Made by a program: the position numbers and the translations under genes. The notes beneath the pieces were generated by a model, which did not search any database, was not told the DNA's origin, and saw nothing but the letters and a program-made list of their open reading frames with translations. A stretch of 25,174 nt of DNA, taken from positions 1 through 25,174 of the forward strand of contig JAEUJR010000227.1 in the NCBI GenBank assembly GCA_016793585.1, given 5' to 3'. Position 1 is the first letter of the stretch; every line of letters begins with the position of its first letter. This document shows positions 23,695 to 25,174 of the stretch, one piece after another. The stretch comes from Archangium sp. Lineage in GTDB: Bacteria; Myxococcota; Myxococcia; Myxococcales; Myxococcaceae.

Positions 23695-24159
23695 ATGGCC
23701 CAGAAGGCATCTCCGTTCTTGATGTTCAATGATCAGCTCGGCCCTGCCGTCGAGCTGTACACGTCGATCTTCCCCGACTCGAAGCTGATCACCCTGTCGA
23801 AGCAGGGCAAAGACGGCCCCATCATGTCGGCCGAGTTCATCGTCGGGGGCCAGCGCTTCCTGGCCTACAACGGCGGGCCGCACTTCAAGTTCACCGACGC
23901 CTTCTCCGTCTTCATCGACTGTGAAGATCAGCAAGAGGTCGACCGCTATTGGGACGCGCTCGTGAAGGCAGGCGCGAAGCCGGTGCAGTGCGGGTGGATC
24001 ACCGACCCCTTCGGCCTCTCGTGGCAGATCGTCCCGCGGCAGTTCATGAAGCTCATCGCCGACCCGAACCCGAAGAAGTCGCAGGCGGTGATGGCCGCGA
24101 TGATGAAGATGGTGAAGTTCGACGTGGCCGCGCTCGAAAAGGCGCACGCCGAGGCGTGA
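23695..24159 (+). CDS. VOC-superfamily protein, PhnB / 3-dmu-9_3-mt type
   Basis: 154 residues from the ATG at 23695. An alternative ATG at 23659 overlaps the previous stop as ATGA and would add 12 polar residues; that overlap favours coupling, while family alignment favours 23695. Motifs of the PhnB-like VOC group: PFLMFNDQLGPAVELYTSIF at the start, then FSVFIDCEDQQEVDRYWDAL, and CGWITDPFGLSWQIVP near the end. The fold is a paired beta-alpha-beta(3) unit. The family is often called 3-demethylubiquinone methyltransferase-like, although no methyltransferase domain is present. It is the third gene of the ArsR/AHSA1 operon and ends 2 bp from the stop of the convergent gene. Confidence 0.9.
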   Translation: MAQKASPFLMFNDQLGPAVELYTSIFPDSKLITLSKQGKDGPIMSAEFIVGGQRFLAYNGGPHFKFTDAFSVFIDCEDQQEVDRYWDALVKAGAKPVQCGWITDPFGLSWQIVPRQFMKLIADPNPKKSQAVMAAMMKMVKFDVAALEKAHAEA

Positions 24160-24161
24160 CG

Positions 24162-25157
24162 TCAGACGTCGACGGTGCCCCACTCCGCTGGGAACACGGC
24201 GCGCGCAGGGCGCAGTCGACGAAGGTCGTTCTTCAAGCCGTCGAGGTCTGACTCACCGGGCAGCGCGCCGCCCGCCTGATGAACGACCAGCGTGACGCCC
24301 TGCACGTCGAAGCCGTGCAGGAACTCGAAGACGTGCGAGGCGATGGCTCCGGCGCGCACGACGAGCGCTCCCGCAGCCAGCCGCGCCGAGAGATGCGGGA
24401 GCGCGACTGCGGCCACGGCCTTTGGCGCGAACCGGCTCAATGACGTCAGCGCGTAGCCCGCGGCTCCCGCGTCGTTGTTCGTCGACTCGAGGTGCAGCTC
24501 GTCGAAGCGGGCCTGAAGCGCGTGCTTCGAGAGCGTGCGCATCACCTCGGCGACACTGCTGCGCCCGAAGCGCTCGAGTGACAACACCACGCGTCTGACT
24601 GATCCGAAGGCCTTGCCGGTCGCCACCGTCACGAGCGCGGCCGAGAGCGCTTTCACCGTGCCTCGAGCGCCGAACGAGCCGAACGGCCACTCACGCGTCG
24701 CGAGGGCCTGCAGCGCGCGGGTCGACGAGAGGCGGGGACCGAGCAGGTGTCGAAGCTGTTGGCGCTCCAACAACCCGGCGAGCTCTGCAGCGCCGAGGTC
24801 GGGCATGACGAGCTCACGCAACTCCCGGAGCGCGGGGGCTTCGACCCACGTCTCGGTCACGTTCGCCGCGCACGCCCACTCGAGCAAGGCGCCCTGACGT
24901 AAGAAGCCCTTCTCGAAGACGAGGCTGTCGGGGTCGAGCACGTCGGCCAGCGGGCCCAACCACGCCGCGCGATGCTTCGAGAGCAGGGCCGACACCCGCG
25001 CGCGGTCCTCCTTCGTCGCTTCTCCACGCCACCCCTTGAACTGCAGCGCGATGAACTCGCCGCGCGGGTCCTTCCGCTCGAGCAGGGCGTCGGCCACCAC
25101 CAGCTTCGCGGTGTCGTCGTCAGGCGCGTCGTGGACTCGTGCCAACAGGTCGTTCAC
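24162..25157 (-). CDS. TIGR02996-domain protein
   Basis: 331 residues from a GTG at 25157. The N-terminal 45 residues match the TIGR02996 repeat-companion domain: LLARVHDAPDDDTAKLVVAD, then LLERKDPRGEFIALQ. This domain is known from myxobacteria and planctomycetes and usually precedes leucine-rich-like repeats. The rest is Leu/Ala-rich with repeat-like stretches (ALRELRELVMPDLGAAELAG, FGSVRRVVLSLERFG, ARFDELHLES) consistent with degenerate LRR units. No signal peptide. The role of the family is not known; a protein-interaction scaffold is plausible. Confidence 0.85.
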   Translation of the reverse strand: MNDLLARVHDAPDDDTAKLVVADALLERKDPRGEFIALQFKGWRGEATKEDRARVSALLSKHRAAWLGPLADVLDPDSLVFEKGFLRQGALLEWACAANVTETWVEAPALRELRELVMPDLGAAELAGLLERQQLRHLLGPRLSSTRALQALATREWPFGSFGARGTVKALSAALVTVATGKAFGSVRRVVLSLERFGRSSVAEVMRTLSKHALQARFDELHLESTNNDAGAAGYALTSLSRFAPKAVAAVALPHLSARLAAGALVVRAGAIASHVFEFLHGFDVQGVTLVVHQAGGALPGESDLDGLKNDLRRLRPARAVFPAEWGTVDV

Positions 25158-25174
25158 GCGGCGAGCCGAGCACA

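Noticed and set aside
24157..24164. Perfect palindrome TGACGTCA between two genes
   Set aside because: It is formed by the two convergent stop codons (TGA and TCA) around CG; too short and too easily explained to call a site.

Overview
The window is high-GC chromosomal DNA with very strong third-position GC bias, and open antisense shadow frames lie over most genes. The best-supported assignment is the Myxococcota. The grounds are a beta-helix protein ending in a MYXO-CTERM sorting tail, several lipoproteins with long Gly/Ser/Ala linkers, FHA, TIGR02996 and EF-hand proteins, and a high density of secreted proteins. No rRNA, tRNA, CRISPR array, insertion sequence or integrase was seen.

Left part (1-5655). 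The 3' end of an ABC1/UbiB-family gene runs into an exact five-copy 106-bp tandem repeat. This array fills the whole space up to the stop codon of a convergent LysR-type regulator resembling NhaR. Behind the regulator, on the same strand, are a two-TM methyl-accepting chemotaxis protein and a single-domain response regulator, so response regulator > MCP > NhaR-like may be one transcription unit. Divergent from it is a Rieske non-heme iron oxygenase.

Cell-surface region (5717-11876). A large lipoprotein has a Gly/Ala repeat stalk, five disulfide-patterned beta modules and two tandem cystine-knot-like modules. It is followed by a decayed zone (8105-8577) with a frameshifted coiled-coil gene remnant and two degenerate extra copies of the MYXO-CTERM-coding DNA of the next gene. 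That gene, on the minus strand, is a parallel beta-helix MYXO-CTERM protein, translationally coupled to an FHA protein and preceded by a LolA-like lipoprotein. A small lipoprotein with its own terminator completes the block.

Middle (12046-19776). There are an M50 site-2-type membrane protease, a zinc-type MDR dehydrogenase lacking the usual active-site histidine, a coiled-coil lipoprotein, a cytoplasmic coiled-coil protein and a small Cys-rich exported protein. The most striking gene is on the minus strand: a 941-residue ClpA/C-type double AAA+ unfoldase fused to a nearly full-length release-factor-2-like region. That region has lost both the GGQ and the SPF motifs.

Right part (19917-25157). 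This holds a kelch-type lipoprotein, a two-EF-hand protein, a tightly overlapping ArsR / AHSA1 / VOC operon with a likely self-regulated, possibly leaderless promoter, and a convergent TIGR02996 protein.

The best candidate for an undescribed system is the Clp unfoldase / release-factor fusion, which suggests a machine joining ribosome (or RF-fold) recognition to protein unfolding. The 106-bp array and the MYXO-CTERM-tail tandem copies are the most notable non-coding structures. All functional calls come from reading motifs by eye; no database search was run.
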